NCBI GenBank assembly: GCA_021404525.1
Contig: JAAWWE010000001.1
Location: 868,001-932,000 of the forward strand
From: Rhodobiaceae bacterium
GTDB lineage: Bacteria; Pseudomonadota; Alphaproteobacteria; Parvibaculales; Parvibaculaceae
Direction: 5' to 3'
Length of the DNA: 64,000 bases
In this document: piece after piece, positions 8,264-17,699 of the stretch
How the letters are laid out: each line of letters opens with the position of its first letter
Numbering within the stretch: position 1 is the stretch's first letter
The notes under the pieces: model-generated
Database searches by the model: none
What the model was told of the DNA's origin: nothing
The model's input: only the letters and a program-made list of their open reading frames with translations
Position numbers and translations under genes: made by a program

Positions 8264-9538
8264 ATGAGCGACTACGGTTTTGACACACAGGCCATTCATG
8301 CAGGTGCCGCCCCCGATCCCACGACGGGCGCACGTGCGACGCCGATTTATCAAACAACATCTTTTGTCTTTGATGACACAGATCATGCCGCGAGCCTTTT
8401 TGACCTGCAGGCCTTCGGCAACATTTATACCCGCATTACCAACCCGACGACGGCGGTTCTGGAAGAGCGTGTCGCAACCCTCGAAGGCGGCGTTGCTGCC
8501 CTTGCAACCGCGTCCGGCCATGCGGCACAGCTGATTGCCTTCCACACCCTTATGCAACCCGGTGATCACTTCGTTGCGGCGCGCCAACTCTATGGAGGGT
8601 CCATCACCCAGTTCGGTGTCTCCTTCCAGAAGTTCGACTGGCATGTGGACTGGGCAGACGTGACAGATCCTGCATCCATCAAAGCAGCGATTGGCCCGAA
8701 GACCAAAGCCGTCTTCATTGAAAGCATCGCAAACCCGGGGGGTCTGGTAACCGATATTGCAGCGATTGCTGACATCGCCCACGAAGCGGGCATCCCCCTC
8801 ATTGTCGACAACACATTGGCCTCGCCCTATCTCTGCCAGCCCTTGTCCCATGGTGCAGACATTGTGCTGCACTCCGCCACCAAGTTCCTTGGGGGTCACG
8901 GCAACTCCATGGGTGGCATCATCGTTGATGGCGGCAAGTTCGATTGGTCGGCGTCTGACAAGTACCCATCACTCTCTCAGCCCAATGACGGCTATCACGG
9001 CATGAAGCTACACGAGACATTCGGCGAAATAGCCTTCGCCATTGCCTGTCGCGTCATAGGCCTACGGGATTTAGGTCCAGCGATCTCTCCGACAAACGCC
9101 TTCATGATCATTACCGGCATTGAGACCCTGCACCTGCGCATGCCGCGCCATTGTGAAAACGCTCTGAAGGTTGCTGAATATCTGAAAGCCCATGATGCGG
9201 TGAGCTGGGTGTCATATGCGGGCCTCACGGATGACCCAAGTCATGACCTGATGAAAAAATATGCCCCCAAGGGGGCCGGAAGCGTCTTCACGTTCGGTGT
9301 CAAAGGCGGCTATGACGCAGGCGTTAAACTGGCAAACAATGTGAAGCTGCTGAGTCTGCTCGCAAATGTCGGCGACACCCGCAGCCTCATCATTCACCCC
9401 TCATCGACAACGCACCGCCAACTCACGGAAGAACAGCAGACAGCTGCAGGCGCTGGACCTGATGTTGTTCGTCTGTCCGTAGGACTGGAAGACGCAGCAG
9501 ACATCATTGCCGATCTGGAACAGGCCCTCTCAGCCTAA
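8264..9538 (+). CDS. metY: O-acetylhomoserine aminocarboxypropyltransferase (sulfhydrylase)
   Basis: 424 residues, the usual length. The Cys/Met-metabolism PLP family is shown by DTQAIHAGAAPDP at the N terminus, NIYTRITNPTTAVLEERVA, and HSATKFLGGHG carrying the PLP lysine near residue 210. It makes homocysteine from O-acetylhomoserine and sulfide, so the cell probably assimilates sulfide directly into methionine. The ATG follows AGGGA. An 85-base leader holds a short dyad (GCGTCCC...GGGCGC), but I see no SAM-II riboswitch core. Confidence 0.93.
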   Translation: MSDYGFDTQAIHAGAAPDPTTGARATPIYQTTSFVFDDTDHAASLFDLQAFGNIYTRITNPTTAVLEERVATLEGGVAALATASGHAAQLIAFHTLMQPGDHFVAARQLYGGSITQFGVSFQKFDWHVDWADVTDPASIKAAIGPKTKAVFIESIANPGGLVTDIAAIADIAHEAGIPLIVDNTLASPYLCQPLSHGADIVLHSATKFLGGHGNSMGGIIVDGGKFDWSASDKYPSLSQPNDGYHGMKLHETFGEIAFAIACRVIGLRDLGPAISPTNAFMIITGIETLHLRMPRHCENALKVAEYLKAHDAVSWVSYAGLTDDPSHDLMKKYAPKGAGSVFTFGVKGGYDAGVKLANNVKLLSLLANVGDTRSLIIHPSSTTHRQLTEEQQTAAGAGPDVVRLSVGLEDAADIIADLEQALSA

Positions 9539-9571
9539 GAGTGCAGACAAAATACAATATCTCGGGTCGCG

Positions 9572-10636
9572 TTAGCGCGCGGCCCGACCGATATTTTGAA
9601 GGTGGAAAAGCGCGACGCTGAGCAGCAACACCGCACCAGCCTGATGAAGCAGCGCCACCTCAATCCGCGTGACGGTCAGGATCGTCGCGATCCCCAGGAA
9701 CACCTGAAACACCAATGCCCCCAGCAGCCAATTGCCGGTCTTTTGAACCTGCAGCGTTGAATTGTTCATCTTCCAATAATGCCATCCGACAAGCACAAGC
9801 AGGGCGTAGGCAAACATTCGGTGATTGAACTGCACCGTGCGGACATCTTCAAATGCACTCGCCCAAATTGATTCCAGCGGATAGAGATGGCGCGGAATAA
9901 ACGATCCATCCATCAGCGGCCAGGTATTGAAAATGAAACCGGCATTGAGACCGGCGACAAAGGCGCCCAACAGGATCTGCACAAAGATAGCAAGAACGAC
10001 AATGGCCGCGCCGAGCTCAAGCCCCTTAAATGTGATCCGTCCGGGCGCTTCGCTCCGCCACAGCGCAGTGGCAAACCAGAACATGTAGCCATAGACAAAA
10101 AAGGCGAGGCTCAAATGCGCTGCCAGCCTGTACTGACTGACATCAACACGTTCTGTCAGCCCGCTCATCACCATGTACCAGCCAAGGGCACCCTGCAGTC
10201 CGCCAATGACGAACATGGCAATCAGATGAGGCAGTAACGGCCGCTCTATGCGTTTTGTAAAAAAGAAGAAGACAAAGGGCACAAAAAACGCGAGCCCAAC
10301 CAGTCGTCCCAGAAATCTGTGTCCCCATTCCCACCAATAAATGGTTTTGAACTCTTCCAGGCTCATGCCCCGGTTGATGCGGATATATTCAGGGATCTGT
10401 TTGTACTTCTCGAACTCTTCTTCCCAAACTTCCTGGCTAAGCGGCGGGATAGCGCCTGTCACCGGCTTCCATTCCGTAATCGAAAGCCCGCTATCGGTAA
10501 GCCTCGTCGCCCCGCCAACAACAACCATGCTGGCAACCAGAGCGCACATCACAAAGAGCCAGATCGCAATAGAGCGCCTGGCGGCAATCTGCTGCTCAGT
10601 CGTTTCTGTAGAAGTCTGAATATCTGTCGCAGTCAT
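9572..10636 (-). CDS. ctaA: Heme A synthase (COX15/CtaA family)
   Basis: 354 residues with about eight membrane helices. GGATRLTDSGLSITEWKPV is the diagnostic first-loop motif. Heme-ligand histidines sit in EWGHRFLGRLVG, RLAAHLSLAF, VQFNHRMFAY and LLHQAGA. The enzyme oxidises the heme O methyl group to a formyl to give heme A for aa3-type cytochrome oxidase, so the organism respires with such an oxidase. No ctaB or cox genes are nearby. It converges on metY with 33 bases between stops; a GC-rich dyad spans its stop codon. Confidence 0.95.
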   Translation of the reverse strand: MTATDIQTSTETTEQQIAARRSIAIWLFVMCALVASMVVVGGATRLTDSGLSITEWKPVTGAIPPLSQEVWEEEFEKYKQIPEYIRINRGMSLEEFKTIYWWEWGHRFLGRLVGLAFFVPFVFFFFTKRIERPLLPHLIAMFVIGGLQGALGWYMVMSGLTERVDVSQYRLAAHLSLAFFVYGYMFWFATALWRSEAPGRITFKGLELGAAIVVLAIFVQILLGAFVAGLNAGFIFNTWPLMDGSFIPRHLYPLESIWASAFEDVRTVQFNHRMFAYALLVLVGWHYWKMNNSTLQVQKTGNWLLGALVFQVFLGIATILTVTRIEVALLHQAGAVLLLSVALFHLQNIGRAAR

Positions 10637-10767
10637 AATCCCATGACATAGCGCGCACGACGCCCTCCAACAAGTAGTCAGGACGTCCCTTCAGCTGACG
10701 CGACGTCTCGCCACACCTTGGCGAGCGCTGCTGAATGACGTAGGAAGATCACAAATGGAGAGCCGAA

Positions 10768-11010
10768 ATGGATATTGAGCCCTACAAAGCGCCCCTTTTG
10801 CCGATAGGAGTCCGCAAACTGCTGGGAACGGTCATCATCCTGGTCGGTTTAACGGCCTACACGCTGGCCGCCGTTTGGTTGGCAGTTGATGTCCTGCCAC
10901 AGCATTGGGCGGTCCAACTGATCTTCTACCCGATAGCCGGCATAGCCTGGGCCTTCCCGGTCAAACCGCTGATAGACTGGATGCAAAGGCCCGACAAGTT
11001 GGACGGATAA
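10768..11010 (+). CDS. DUF2842 family small membrane protein
   Basis: 80 residues with two membrane helices (about 18-40 and 46-65), a short basic N terminus and the C-terminal motif FPVKPLIDWMQRPD, which matches the alphaproteobacterial family DUF2842. It lies divergent from the heme A synthase gene across 131 bases that contain a CTCGCC/GGCGAG hairpin (10707-10725). The family has no known function; an inner-membrane location follows from the helices. Confidence 0.8.
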   Translation: MDIEPYKAPLLPIGVRKLLGTVIILVGLTAYTLAAVWLAVDVLPQHWAVQLIFYPIAGIAWAFPVKPLIDWMQRPDKLDG

Positions 11011-11067
11011 TTGATTGGTGCATGAAAATGTGGCCCGGTCTCCCACACCACCACGCAGCGTCAAAAG

Positions 11068-11160
11068 TCAGTCGAAACGACCAAAAGTCATTTTATTGAG
11101 AATCGCCATAACAGCGATGAAAGCGACAATGGCGTAAATTGCAGTCATTGGATGTTCCAT
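11068..11160 (-). CDS. 30-codon membrane microprotein
   Basis: Between the DUF2842 gene and tRNA-Pro, the minus strand encodes 30 residues from the ATG at 11160 (a second ATG is at codon 5). One strongly hydrophobic segment runs from Ala7 to Leu21, and the protein ends in KMTFGRFD before TGA. The LN-x-x-x-FGR-x-D ending resembles small one-helix proteins I recall from other alphaproteobacteria, but that is memory, not a search. No good ribosome site is visible. It could be a real microprotein of the inner membrane or chance. Confidence 0.45.
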   Translation of the reverse strand: MEHPMTAIYAIVAFIAVMAILNKMTFGRFD

Positions 11161-11253
11161 TCATTGAGTAACGTTGGCCCTTGTCGGGCGTGGCCGGACA
11201 ATGCCCCACCGGCCCTTTTCTGTCCAGCCATGTTGCCGCCAGTACGCAGGAGC

Positions 11254-11297
11254 AAAAAAGCCGCCTCCCCCAACATATAAATGGAGAAGACGGCTTT
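11254..11297 (-). terminator. Terminator downstream of tRNA-Pro
   Basis: On the minus strand an AAAGCCGTCTTCTCC arm (from 11297) pairs, with two mismatches, with GGGGGAGGCGGCTTT, and the stem runs straight into six Ts (11259-11254). It starts seven bases after the tRNA CCA end and fits intrinsic termination of the tRNA transcript. Confidence 0.8.
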
Positions 11298-11303
11298 AGG
11301 TTT

Positions 11304-11380
11304 TGGTCGGAGCGGCGGGATTTGAACCCACGACCCCTTGTCCCCCAGACAAGTGCGCTACCGGGCTGCGCTACGCTCCG
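11304..11380 (-). tRNA. tRNA-Pro (anticodon GGG)
   Basis: The minus strand from 11380 folds as a cloverleaf of 77 bases. CGGAGCG pairs with CGCTCCG as the acceptor stem, discriminator A and CCA are encoded (11306-11304), the T arm contains GGTTCAAAT, and the anticodon loop CTGGGGG places GGG at positions 34-36. The D-arm sequence AGCGCAGCCCGGTAGCGCA is typical of tRNA-Pro. The usual alphaproteobacterial order ihfA-merR-tRNA-Pro is kept. Confidence 0.97.
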
Positions 11381-11492
11381 TCATGTCTTCAAAGGCAATG
11401 GAGGTATCCTCAGAAGGAGCGGCACTATAGAGGCGCTCCCGCAACCGATCAACGGGCCACAGCGAGGAAAAACATGGTTTTGTTGGAGAGAG

Positions 11493-11981
11493 TCAGGTGG
11501 AGGACTCTTCGTCCTCAGCGTCTGCATCCAGATCAGCTTTCAAGGCCTCAAGCCGACGGGCAATGCCTGATAATATCGACTTTGCAGTTCGATCAAGGCC
11601 CTGATCCTGTCCCTCAGCATCGATCGTTTCTTCTCCGCCGCGCTCAACAACGGTTCGAGCGATGCCAGCGACAGAATCATCATTAGCCGCCCGGCCGGTC
11701 TCCATGACAAACCGAACGCCCTGATCGCGAAACACCTTCTGAACGCCCTTGATCGTATAGCCGTCCTTGTAGAGCAATGCCCGCACACCACGCAGCAGGT
11801 CCACGTCTTCGGGTCGATAATACCGTCGGCCCCCACCCCGCTTTAACGGTTTGATCTGAGCGAACTTACTTTCCCAAAAGCGCAAGACGTGTTGAGGCAC
11901 ATCGAGTTCAGCCGCAACCTCACTGATCGTCCGAAAGGCGTCGGGCGATTTTCGCGGGCTTGTTGTCTCAATTACGGTCAT
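11493..11981 (-). CDS. MerR-family transcriptional regulator
   Basis: 162 residues. The N-terminal winged helix-turn-helix reads [21 protein letters not shown], then [20 protein letters not shown], typical of MerR proteins that follow ihfA in this class. The middle helix ([19 protein letters not shown]) is the dimerisation region. No metal-binding cysteines are present, so it is not a metal sensor. The C-terminal third is acidic and probably disordered. It follows ihfA by 47 bases on the same strand. Its targets are unknown. Confidence 0.88.
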   Translation of the reverse strand: MTVIETTSPRKSPDAFRTISEVAAELDVPQHVLRFWESKFAQIKPLKRGGGRRYYRPEDVDLLRGVRALLYKDGYTIKGVQKVFRDQGVRFVMETGRAANDDSVAGIARTVVERGGEETIDAEGQDQGLDRTAKSILSGIARRLEALKADLDADAEDEESST

Positions 11982-12028
11982 ATCAAACGATTGCGCTTTT
12001 CCTTGGAGAGGCGGTCAATCTGCAATTC

Positions 12029-12394
12029 CTAATCGGCAGCTTGATCCGCCGACCCCGTTGAACTGACACCCGAAAGGCTCGCACCTGCTGCCTTAGCAAC
12101 GGTCAGTGCCTTGTTGATCTGTTCTTTCAACACATGGCTTGGACGGAAGACCAGAACGCGACGCGGTTTGATAGGCACTTCTTCACCTGTCTTCGGATTC
12201 CGCCCCATCCGGCCGCCTTTTTGCCGAACCGAAAATGACCCAAAGGAAGAAAGCTTTACAGTCTCCCCTTCGGACAGGCTGTCACCAATCGCGGTTAGTA
12301 CAGATTCAACAAGATCTGCCGACTCATTTCGTGACAAGCCGACTTCCTGATAAACCGCTTCGCTCAAATGAGCGCGCGTAATTGTTTGCCCCAT
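12029..12394 (-). CDS. ihfA: Integration host factor alpha subunit
   Basis: 121 residues from the ATG at 12394 (AGAGG six bases upstream; an ATG six bases earlier abuts that site and is less likely). The HU/IHF fold is complete: [33 protein letters not shown] and the DNA-contacting arm [18 protein letters not shown]. The last 25 residues form an Ala/Ser-rich tail past the usual IhfA end. IHF bends DNA at promoters and recombination sites. The partner ihfB is not in the window. Confidence 0.93.
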   Translation of the reverse strand: MGQTITRAHLSEAVYQEVGLSRNESADLVESVLTAIGDSLSEGETVKLSSFGSFSVRQKGGRMGRNPKTGEEVPIKPRRVLVFRPSHVLKEQINKALTVAKAAGASLSGVSSTGSADQAAD

Positions 12395-12514
12395 GACCAT
12401 CCTCTCGCGTTGTCACAAAAGGTAGGCCAGCGGAATTATCCCGTCAATATCAATGAGATGGCGGAAACTTCTTACATAGAATGTTGTGTCGAATTTGACG
12501 CGTTTAGGAAGCAG

Positions 12515-13492
12515 CTACCAGCGAACCAGCGCTGAGCCCCATGTAAAACCACCGCCCATTGCTTCCAGCAGGACCAGATCACCCCGCTTGATGCGACCAT
12601 CGGCGACAGCAACACTCAGAGCCAGAGGAACAGAGGCTGCTGACGTATTCCCATGTTCGCCTACCGTCATCACTACCTTTTCGGGGGGCAGGCCGATTCG
12701 CTTTGCCGTGCCGTCCAGGATGCGTTTGTTTGCCTGGTGGGGCACGAACCAATCAATGTCATCGATTGTAAGATTGGTCGCTTCGAGTGCCTCATTGATC
12801 ACGTCGGCAATATTCACAACAGCGTGCCTGAAGACATCTCTCCCAATCATGCGGACATGACCGACCGATTGGGTCGAGGACGGACCGCCATCGACATAGA
12901 GTTTCTCTTTATGACGTCCGTCGCTATGAAGATGGGCTGTCAGAAGACCACGGTCCTCAATAGTCCCCTCACCTTGCTGCGCCTGAAGAACAACAGCGCC
13001 GGCACCATCACCGAAAAGCACGCAGGTTGTCCGGTCCTCAAAGTCGAGCAGACGGGAAAAAGTCTCCGCACCTATCACCAGGGCATTTTTGAACTGCCCC
13101 GCTTTGAGGAAATTGTCGGCCGTCGATAGGCCAAAGACAAAGCCTGAACATACAGCTTGCAAATCAAAAGCAGCCCCATGGTGAATACCAAGCTCAGCCT
13201 GAACTGTGGTTGATGTCGCAGGAAATGTATTGTCTGGCGTCGTCGTCGCCATCACGATCAGGTCAATTTCCTGAGCGTCAACACCAGCGTCTGCCAAAGC
13301 AGCTCTGGCAGCTGCGAGAGCTAGATCGGAAGTCTTCTCGCCCTCTTCCACCATGTGACGTTGGCGGATACCGGAGCGCTCGACGATCCACTCATCACTC
13401 GTATCAACGATTTTGGACAGATCATCATTTGTGACGATTTTTTTTGGGAGATAAGACCCAACACCCGTAATCACACTTCTTGGAACACTCAC
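12515..13492 (-). CDS. fabH: 3-oxoacyl-ACP synthase III
   Basis: 325 residues, the usual length. [13 protein letters not shown] carries the catalytic cysteine near residue 113, [14 protein letters not shown] the histidine, and [15 protein letters not shown] the asparagine of the Cys-His-Asn triad. It condenses acetyl-CoA with malonyl-ACP to start fatty acid synthesis. The GTG start overlaps the plsX stop by four bases, so the two are translationally coupled and link fatty acid initiation with phospholipid synthesis. Confidence 0.96.
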   Translation of the reverse strand: MSVPRSVITGVGSYLPKKIVTNDDLSKIVDTSDEWIVERSGIRQRHMVEEGEKTSDLALAAARAALADAGVDAQEIDLIVMATTTPDNTFPATSTTVQAELGIHHGAAFDLQAVCSGFVFGLSTADNFLKAGQFKNALVIGAETFSRLLDFEDRTTCVLFGDGAGAVVLQAQQGEGTIEDRGLLTAHLHSDGRHKEKLYVDGGPSSTQSVGHVRMIGRDVFRHAVVNIADVINEALEATNLTIDDIDWFVPHQANKRILDGTAKRIGLPPEKVVMTVGEHGNTSAASVPLALSVAVADGRIKRGDLVLLEAMGGGFTWGSALVRW

Positions 13493-14601
13493 GACGCAAC
13501 GACCTCACCCTGGGCTGCGTCAACTCGATCGCTCCATTCCGCAATCACATCCAAATCTGCGGCGATCTTCGACACCAGATCCGCTGATGACACATCGACA
13601 GCCAGATCAATCGCAGAAGCAATGCCGGCCGCATTTGCACCGCCATGACTTTTAACGACCAGGCCATTTAACCCCATAAACAGGCCACCATTGTGGACAT
13701 TGGGATCGAGACGATCGCGCAGCATATTGAAGGCTGTCTGAGCCAGCAGATATCCAAGTTTGCTAAAGATAGACTTCGACATAGCCTCCCGCAGATAAGT
13801 ACTGATCAGACGTGCTGTACCCTCAGCGGTTTTGAGAGCGACATTGCCGGTAAAGCCATCAGTGACCACAACGTCGACAGTGCCCTTAGCGATATCATCG
13901 CCTTCAATAAAGCCATGAAAATGGATCGGCAGATTGGCTTCACGAAGCATCTGGGCCGCAGCTTTGACCGATTCTGTGCCCTTCATCTCTTCTTCGCCGA
14001 TATTCAACAAACCAACACTTGGCTTGTCGTGACCAAAAAGGACTCGCGCATAGGCTTCACCCATCACGGCAAACTGGACCATCTGCTTTTCATCCGGCCC
14101 GATGGTTGCGCCACAGTCGAGCATAACACTCTCGCCCCGAATGGTTGGGATAAGAGCGGCAAGTGCTGGACGGTCAATATTCGGCATGGTTTTGAGCAAA
14201 ACCTTCGACATCGCCATCAAGGCACCTGTATTGCCCGCTGACATAGCCGCTTGGGCGTCGCCCTGCTTCACCGCGTCAATTGCGCGCCACATACTGCTGG
14301 TTTTACGACCGCGCCGAAGAGCCTGGCTTGGCTTATCGTGCATCGAAATAGCAACGTCGGTATGAACAATCGTGCTCACGTCTGCGAGCCGCGGCTCTTT
14401 GTCGAGCTCCACCTGGATCTTTGCTTCGTCGCCGAAGATGAGAAAACGTGCTTCCGGATGCCGGACACGGGCGATCTCCGCCCCAGGAATAACCACAGAT
14501 GGGCCAATATCTCCGCCCATTCCATCAAGTGCAATTGTCAGATCACGCGCCAAATCTTGGGTTTCCCAATTCTTGGTTTCGGTTGCCCAACCTTTGGTCA
14601 A
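13489..14601 (-). CDS. plsX: Phosphate acyltransferase
   Basis: 370 residues from a TTG at 14601; a TTG 16 codons further in would give a more usual N terminus. Family motifs include [33 protein letters not shown] and [16 protein letters not shown]. PlsX converts acyl-ACP to acyl phosphate at the inner membrane for PlsY. It sits between yceD and fabH, the standard alphaproteobacterial order. Confidence 0.95.
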   Translation of the reverse strand: MTKGWATETKNWETQDLARDLTIALDGMGGDIGPSVVIPGAEIARVRHPEARFLIFGDEAKIQVELDKEPRLADVSTIVHTDVAISMHDKPSQALRRGRKTSSMWRAIDAVKQGDAQAAMSAGNTGALMAMSKVLLKTMPNIDRPALAALIPTIRGESVMLDCGATIGPDEKQMVQFAVMGEAYARVLFGHDKPSVGLLNIGEEEMKGTESVKAAAQMLREANLPIHFHGFIEGDDIAKGTVDVVVTDGFTGNVALKTAEGTARLISTYLREAMSKSIFSKLGYLLAQTAFNMLRDRLDPNVHNGGLFMGLNGLVVKSHGGANAAGIASAIDLAVDVSSADLVSKIAADLDVIAEWSDRVDAAQGEVVAS

Positions 14602-14680
14602 TCAACGCCGGGCGGTCAGACAATACCCAGTCTCCCCACCGAAACAACAGTTAATAGGTAGGGGGTCAATCGCCGTAGCG

Positions 14681-15223
14681 CTAGTCTTGTGTTTTCAGAT
14701 TTTTCAATACTTCAAATGGGTTAGGCTTTTTTTCTGATCCACTCTCTGACGACTCAGCGTCAGCGAACTCAGCGCCTTCAACCCGCGGATAAGGGTCCAG
14801 CACAAGCGCAAGCTGCTCGGCCACCGCCTCCCCTAAATCGACACCTTCGACCGGAAGCGGGTCAGGCGGCTCTTCAGCAAGCGGATCTACAGCAACTTCC
14901 ATGGCCCGCCGCCCACTGACATCTTCGGGGAGATAGAGCAGCGTAAACTCTGAGGTCACTCTTGCGGGGACGGGATCCAGCGTGACAATGCAAGACTGAG
15001 CCAGCTCCGCCTCAAGCGTCCCGGCCACTTTGAGGCCCTTTTTACGCCACGGCTCTATAACGAGCTGTGCGTTGAGCACATCCAGAGTGAGCAGATCGTA
15101 CCTTTCTACAAGTAACGCCCGCGCCGCATCCCCTGCCTTCAAAACGACCTCTAGCCCGTCATCGGACACGTCTTCACGGGCAACCACATAGGTAAAGCCC
15201 GGAAGTCCCTCCTCGCCACTCAA
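14681..15223 (-). CDS. YceD family protein (DUF177)
   Basis: 180 residues. Visible family features are AELAQSCIVTLDPVPARVT in the middle, with the cysteine of the DUF177 core, and the acidic DPLPVEGVDLGEAVAEQLALVLDPYPR near the C terminus. YceD proteins are linked to 23S rRNA or ribosome biogenesis and, in plants, to 23S processing, though the mechanism is not settled. The usual downstream rpmF is absent here; plsX follows after 79 bases. The start overlaps the cbp3 stop by four bases. Confidence 0.85.
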   Translation of the reverse strand: MSGEEGLPGFTYVVAREDVSDDGLEVVLKAGDAARALLVERYDLLTLDVLNAQLVIEPWRKKGLKVAGTLEAELAQSCIVTLDPVPARVTSEFTLLYLPEDVSGRRAMEVAVDPLAEEPPDPLPVEGVDLGEAVAEQLALVLDPYPRVEGAEFADAESSESGSEKKPNPFEVLKNLKTQD

Positions 15224-15786
15224 GGACGCACCTCGGCCGCCAATATAGCCTCAGGCGCCGCCGGAAATTGAACGCGTCCGCTCGCAAAAACCTCCAACTC
15301 CGTCTCGCTGAGAACTGCTCTGACATTCTGCAAATAGGCGGTGAGCGCCTCCAGCCGTTCTGGTGCGATTTCTGCTTCCCGAAACACATTCCGCTTGAGC
15401 GCGGCCTTAACCGCCTCATTGGCCCCATCCTGAAAGGCAGCATCATAGGCGCCCAGCCGCCCATAAAAGGCACGTGCCATGGTTTTCACCTTCTTGCCGA
15501 CCGACAGATCACCGACACCGATTTCGCGCAGAGCCTGGTCCATATCATCGAACATGACATCAAAGAGCTTTTGGCTCAGATCTTTTGCCGGAGCTCCGAT
15601 GGCGCTTAAGCGCTCAATCACGACGACCATATGGAGCACAATCAGGTCAAAACGCCCATCCAATGTGTCCGGGACGCCGACATTGAGGTAAAACTGAGGG
15701 GATCGGGCCTGATCCACCAGATTTCGGTAGAGAAGAAAGGCGCTATCATCCGCAGATGAGGGCTTAAACCAGCTTTTCCAGAACAT
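15220..15786 (-). CDS. Ubiquinol-cytochrome c chaperone family protein (CBP3-like)
   Basis: 188 residues from the ATG at 15786 (MFWKSWF start); the frame runs further upstream but the homologous region begins here. The segments LYRNLVDQARSPQFYLNVGVPDT, FDLIVLHMVVVIERL and LFDVMFDDMDQALREIGVGDLSVGKKVK match the CBP3 family, of which the mitochondrial member assists cytochrome b assembly into complex bc1. It is divergent from bamE and overlaps yceD by four bases, a stable alphaproteobacterial cluster. Confidence 0.88.
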   Translation of the reverse strand: MFWKSWFKPSSADDSAFLLYRNLVDQARSPQFYLNVGVPDTLDGRFDLIVLHMVVVIERLSAIGAPAKDLSQKLFDVMFDDMDQALREIGVGDLSVGKKVKTMARAFYGRLGAYDAAFQDGANEAVKAALKRNVFREAEIAPERLEALTAYLQNVRAVLSETELEVFASGRVQFPAAPEAILAAEVRP

Positions 15787-15910
15787 ATTGTTTCTTTCTC
15801 TCTTTCCACCAAATCGGCTGGAAAGCTTGAATCTAGACGCCGTTACAGGTACGTCAACAGGGGACTTGCGCAACCCCCGGACCCGCTTCGGGAGCAACAA
15901 AGGTATTTAG

Positions 15911-16393
15911 ATGAGACAGCGTTTAGCCGCTCTGCTGGCCCCCTTCAAGTCAGCAATCATTGCCTCGGTTATAGGAGCAACTGTTCTTGCAGGATGCAGT
16001 ACCGAAATCGAAGAGCGAGGGTATGTCTATGACCAACGTGATTTCGACCAGATCAAGCCCGGCCTGACAAGTGAGGCAGAGGTCACTGCTATTCTAGGCA
16101 GTCCCTCGACCGTGGCGACCGTCGAAGGCGCCACTTGGTTTTACATCTCCTCGACCTTTGAAAAGCTGATGTTCTATACCCCCGAAGAAGTCGATCGGAA
16201 GGTCGTCGCCATCTACTTCGATGAGACAAAAACCGTTGAAGATGTTGGGTATTACACACTTGAAGACGGACGGATCATCGACTTCCGGACCCGGAAAACC
16301 CCGACGCGCGGTAAAGAACTCACCGTTCTTGGCCAGATTTTCGGCAATTTGGGTCGCTTCAACCAAAATGCGCCGGCGCAGCCCGGACGATAA
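15911..16393 (+). CDS. bamE: Outer membrane assembly lipoprotein BamE
   Basis: 160 residues. A signal peptide ends at the lipobox VLAGC near residue 28. The SmpA/OmlA domain follows: YDQRDFDQIKPGLTSEAEV, ILGSPSTVATVEGATWFYIS, and the KVVAIYFDETKTVEDV strand. BamE is an accessory of the BAM complex that inserts beta-barrel proteins in the outer membrane. It is divergent from cbp3 across 124 bases that should hold both promoters. Confidence 0.92.
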   Translation: MRQRLAALLAPFKSAIIASVIGATVLAGCSTEIEERGYVYDQRDFDQIKPGLTSEAEVTAILGSPSTVATVEGATWFYISSTFEKLMFYTPEEVDRKVVAIYFDETKTVEDVGYYTLEDGRIIDFRTRKTPTRGKELTVLGQIFGNLGRFNQNAPAQPGR

Positions 16394-16498
16394 CGTGAAT
16401 TTAGAAACCTGAAATCCCGCGCATAACGGGGATCATGTCAAACCTGGCTCCAAGTTGCACACCACCTTGGACAACCAAACAACCGAGAATAGAGATTA

Positions 16499-17572
16499 AT
16501 GTCTACAAAACTGAAACCTGGCGTCCAAACTGGTGCCGACTACATCGCCCTCGTAGAGGCCTGCAAATCAGGTGGATACGCCCTGCCTGCGGTCAACGTA
16601 GTCAATACACAGTCAATCAACGCGGTTTTAGAAGCTGCAGCAAAAGCCAAATCCGACATCATCATTCAATTGTCCGGCGGCGGCGCTCAGTTCTACGCAG
16701 GCAAAGGAATCAAGGACGCTGAACAGGCCAAAGTCCTCGGCGCTGTCTCTGCCGCTGAACATGTGCATCGCGTGGCGGAAGCCTATGGCGTTTGCGCGGT
16801 CCTTCACACCGACCACGCGAACCGGGCCTTGATCCCGTGGGTCGACGCCTTGATCGATGCCGGTGAAGAACGCTTCAAAGCAACCGGCAAACCGCTCTTT
16901 AGCTCACACATGCTTGATCTGTCTGAAGAAAGCCTTGAGGACAATCTTGCTGAATGCGAACGATTGCTGAAACGTCTCGCACCTATCGGCATGAGCCTCG
17001 AGATTGAGCTCGGTGTCACAGGTGGCGAAGAAGATGGCGTCGGCAAAGACCTGGACGAAGTCGACAATGACAAGCTCTACACCCAGCCGGATGAGGTGCT
17101 GACGGCCTATCGTCGTCTCGCACCACTTGGCCATTTCTCGGTCGCAGCGGCCTTCGGCAATGTTCACGGCGTGTATAAGCCCGGCAACGTGAAACTGCGT
17201 CCAGAGATTCTGAAAGCATCGCAGGAAGCCGTCTCAGCAGCAGAAAGCACAGAAGGCAATCACCCGCTTCATTTTGTGTTCCACGGCGGCTCAGGCTCAG
17301 AAAAGGCAAAGATCACGGAAGCGGTCGGCTACGGCGTTTTCAAAATGAATATCGACACCGACACTCAGTTCGCTTTCTCTGAACGGGTTGGCAAATATGT
17401 CGAAGACAACGCCAAGGCGTTCAAATACCAGATCGACCCAGACACAGACGAGCCCTACAAAAAGAAATACGACCCGCGCGCCTGGCTGCGTAAGGGCGAA
17501 GAGGGCATTGTCGATCGCCTGCTCATCGCTTGTGATGATCTGGGCTCAACGGGCAAGTCACTCGCAGAGTAA
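16499..17572 (+). CDS. fba: Class II fructose-bisphosphate aldolase
   Basis: 357 residues, the length of long-type class II aldolases such as E. coli FbaA. VLHTDHANRALIPWVDAL carries the zinc histidine after the catalytic Asp, HFVFHGGSGS the second zinc-ligand region, and MNIDTDTQFAF the phosphate-binding loop. It splits fructose 1,6-bisphosphate in glycolysis or makes it in gluconeogenesis. It has its own promoter region after bamE (105 bases) and shares a bidirectional terminator with hppA. Confidence 0.95.
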   Translation: MSTKLKPGVQTGADYIALVEACKSGGYALPAVNVVNTQSINAVLEAAAKAKSDIIIQLSGGGAQFYAGKGIKDAEQAKVLGAVSAAEHVHRVAEAYGVCAVLHTDHANRALIPWVDALIDAGEERFKATGKPLFSSHMLDLSEESLEDNLAECERLLKRLAPIGMSLEIELGVTGGEEDGVGKDLDEVDNDKLYTQPDEVLTAYRRLAPLGHFSVAAAFGNVHGVYKPGNVKLRPEILKASQEAVSAAESTEGNHPLHFVFHGGSGSEKAKITEAVGYGVFKMNIDTDTQFAFSERVGKYVEDNAKAFKYQIDPDTDEPYKKKYDPRAWLRKGEEGIVDRLLIACDDLGSTGKSLAE

Positions 17573-17645
17573 CAGGCCCCAAAGATCCGGGCATTTTCAA
17601 CACAAACTGCAGACTATCGCGGTTTGGAAATGCGCAGAAAAAGAA

Positions 17646-17677
17646 AAACCCCGCAAGGAGCGATCCTCGCGGGGTTT
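17646..17677. terminator. Bidirectional terminator between fba and hppA
   Basis: AACCCCGC(A)AGGA and TCCTCGCGGGGTT form a long hairpin around AGCGA/TCGCT, with AAAAA on the left and TTTCTTATT on the right. It lies 74 bases after fba and 23 bases after hppA, which converge here, so it can end both transcripts. Confidence 0.9.
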
Positions 17678-17699
17678 CTTATTGTCTAAAACTTAGCTC

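Noticed and set aside
8243-8899. 218-codon minus-strand frame
   Set aside because: Antisense to metY; Cys/Arg-rich composition typical of a shadow frame.
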